Of a DNA stretch of 64,000 nt, positions 63,564 through 64,000 are shown piece by piece. A program made the translations under genes and the position numbers. The notes beneath the pieces were generated by a model. It did not search any database. It had not been told where the DNA came from and worked only from the letters and a program-made list of their open reading frames with translations. Numbering within the stretch: position 1 is the stretch's first letter; the number at the start of each line of letters is the position of its first letter. Source of the stretch: Clostridium sp. JN-9 (lineage in GTDB: Bacteria; Bacillota; Clostridia; Clostridiales; Clostridiaceae); assembly GCF_004103695.1 (NCBI RefSeq), contig NZ_CP035280.1:682001-746000 (forward strand). Reading direction: 5' to 3'.

Positions 63564-64000
63564 TTGAAAAGAGTAAAGAGAAAAAGAAGAATTTATAGAA
63601 GAAGAGTTATTTTCCTAGGTTTTATGGTATTAATTTTTATTATAGGTTTTTTTATAGGAGGAGGAATAGTAAAATATAAGGATAATTCAGCTGCAAAAGC
63701 TGCTGCTAGTGCAAAACGTACTAGTTCCGCTGAAGAGAAAGATGATAATATTAAAGCCAGTTCACTTGACAAAAAAAACCAGAGTAAGCTTGCGGATGCT
63801 AAAAAAACATCTACTGATTATGAAGCCAAAAGAGAAACTGAGGTACATGGATCTGACAGTATGGTTAACTTTAATCCATATAATCCTGATGGGCATAAAG
63901 TTGCATATTTAACATTTGATGATGGACCATCCAGAGATATTACCCCAAGTGTTCTGCAGATATTAGATAAATATAATATAAAAGCTACATTTTTCGTTGT
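63564..64000 (+). CDS. Polysaccharide deacetylase, 3' end outside window
   Basis: The first 145 or so codons of a NodB-type enzyme. The TTG at 63564 follows GGGGG at 9-nt spacing; an ATG at 63555 is directly against that site. A very basic N-terminus ([13 protein letters not shown]) precedes one membrane helix (about residues 14-33), then a charged linker rich in Lys/Ala/Ser. The catalytic domain begins [16 protein letters not shown], which holds the metal and catalytic Asp of family 4 carbohydrate esterases. It probably deacetylates cell-wall glycans. Confidence 0.9.
   Translation, partial: MKRVKRKRRIYRRRVIFLGFMVLIFIIGFFIGGGIVKYKDNSAAKAAASAKRTSSAEEKDDNIKASSLDKKNQSKLADAKKTSTDYEAKRETEVHGSDSMVNFNPYNPDGHKVAYLTFDDGPSRDITPSVLQILDKYNIKATFFV

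Noticed and set aside
63709-63912. 67-codon open frame inside the start of the polysaccharide deacetylase
   Set aside because: It is out of frame with the deacetylase, has no ribosome binding site, and overlaps the linker and the conserved NodB motif.

Overview
This 64 kb window is chromosomal DNA from a low-GC, spore-forming Gram-positive bacterium, most likely Clostridium in the broad sense. The evidence is AT-rich sequence, strong purine-rich Shine-Dalgarno sites (AGGAGG or GGGGG), T-box and purine/preQ1 riboswitch leaders, germination and coat genes (cwlJ, gerQ-like), lonB, and a Bacillus/Clostridium-like gene order at tig-clpP-clpX-lonB-lon-engB. No rRNA, tRNA, CRISPR array or prophage was recognised.

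Layout. 1-2.1 kb: the end of a GlnK-like membrane histidine kinase, overlapped by its GlnL-like response regulator. 2.2-7.1 kb: catabolic ornithine carbamoyltransferase, carbamate kinase and two amino-acid transporters, i.e. an arginine deiminase-type cluster without arcA. 7.1-9.9 kb: a repeat-rich protein, two acetyltransferases, and a germination pair (cwlJ, gerQ-like). 10-16.2 kb: a serine T-box and a divergent serS, a YidC-like insertase, a Y-family DNA polymerase and an ABC exporter. 16.25-21.7 kb: a guanine-type riboswitch, xpt and a four-gene BMP-type nucleoside ABC transporter, forming a purine salvage operon. 21.7-32 kb: pyrBICFKDE-carAB, the complete de novo UMP pathway, behind a PyrR-type attenuator and a second PyrR-type hairpin overlapping the pyrB ribosome binding site.

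32-42 kb: a membrane-anchored unknown, then protein quality control (tig, clpP, clpX, lonB, lon), engB and a CPBP protease. 42-47.9 kb: three small Cys- or Asn-rich unknown proteins with a long hairpin between two of them, a bactofilin, a WYL regulator, a candidate C-rich small RNA, a VCBS-like membrane protein, an orphan solute-binding lipoprotein and perR. 48.1-50.05 kb: an intact IS1182-family element. 50.2-58.3 kb: asparagine T-box and asnS, a metallophosphoesterase, a flavin reductase, a DUF4912-GH57 pair, a DbpA-type DEAD-box helicase, and queT under a preQ1 riboswitch. 58.36-59.90 kb: an intact IS4-type element with terminal inverted repeats and an 8-bp target duplication, inserted in the spacer of a palindrome beside the queT promoter. 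60-64 kb: DUF3006 protein, M16 peptidase, recX, a transglutaminase-like membrane protein, and the start of a polysaccharide deacetylase that runs off the end.

Most of the window is conserved housekeeping sequence. The most interesting signals are regulatory: the doubled PyrR site, the three-hairpin C-rich RNA candidate, and the insertion site of the IS4-type element.
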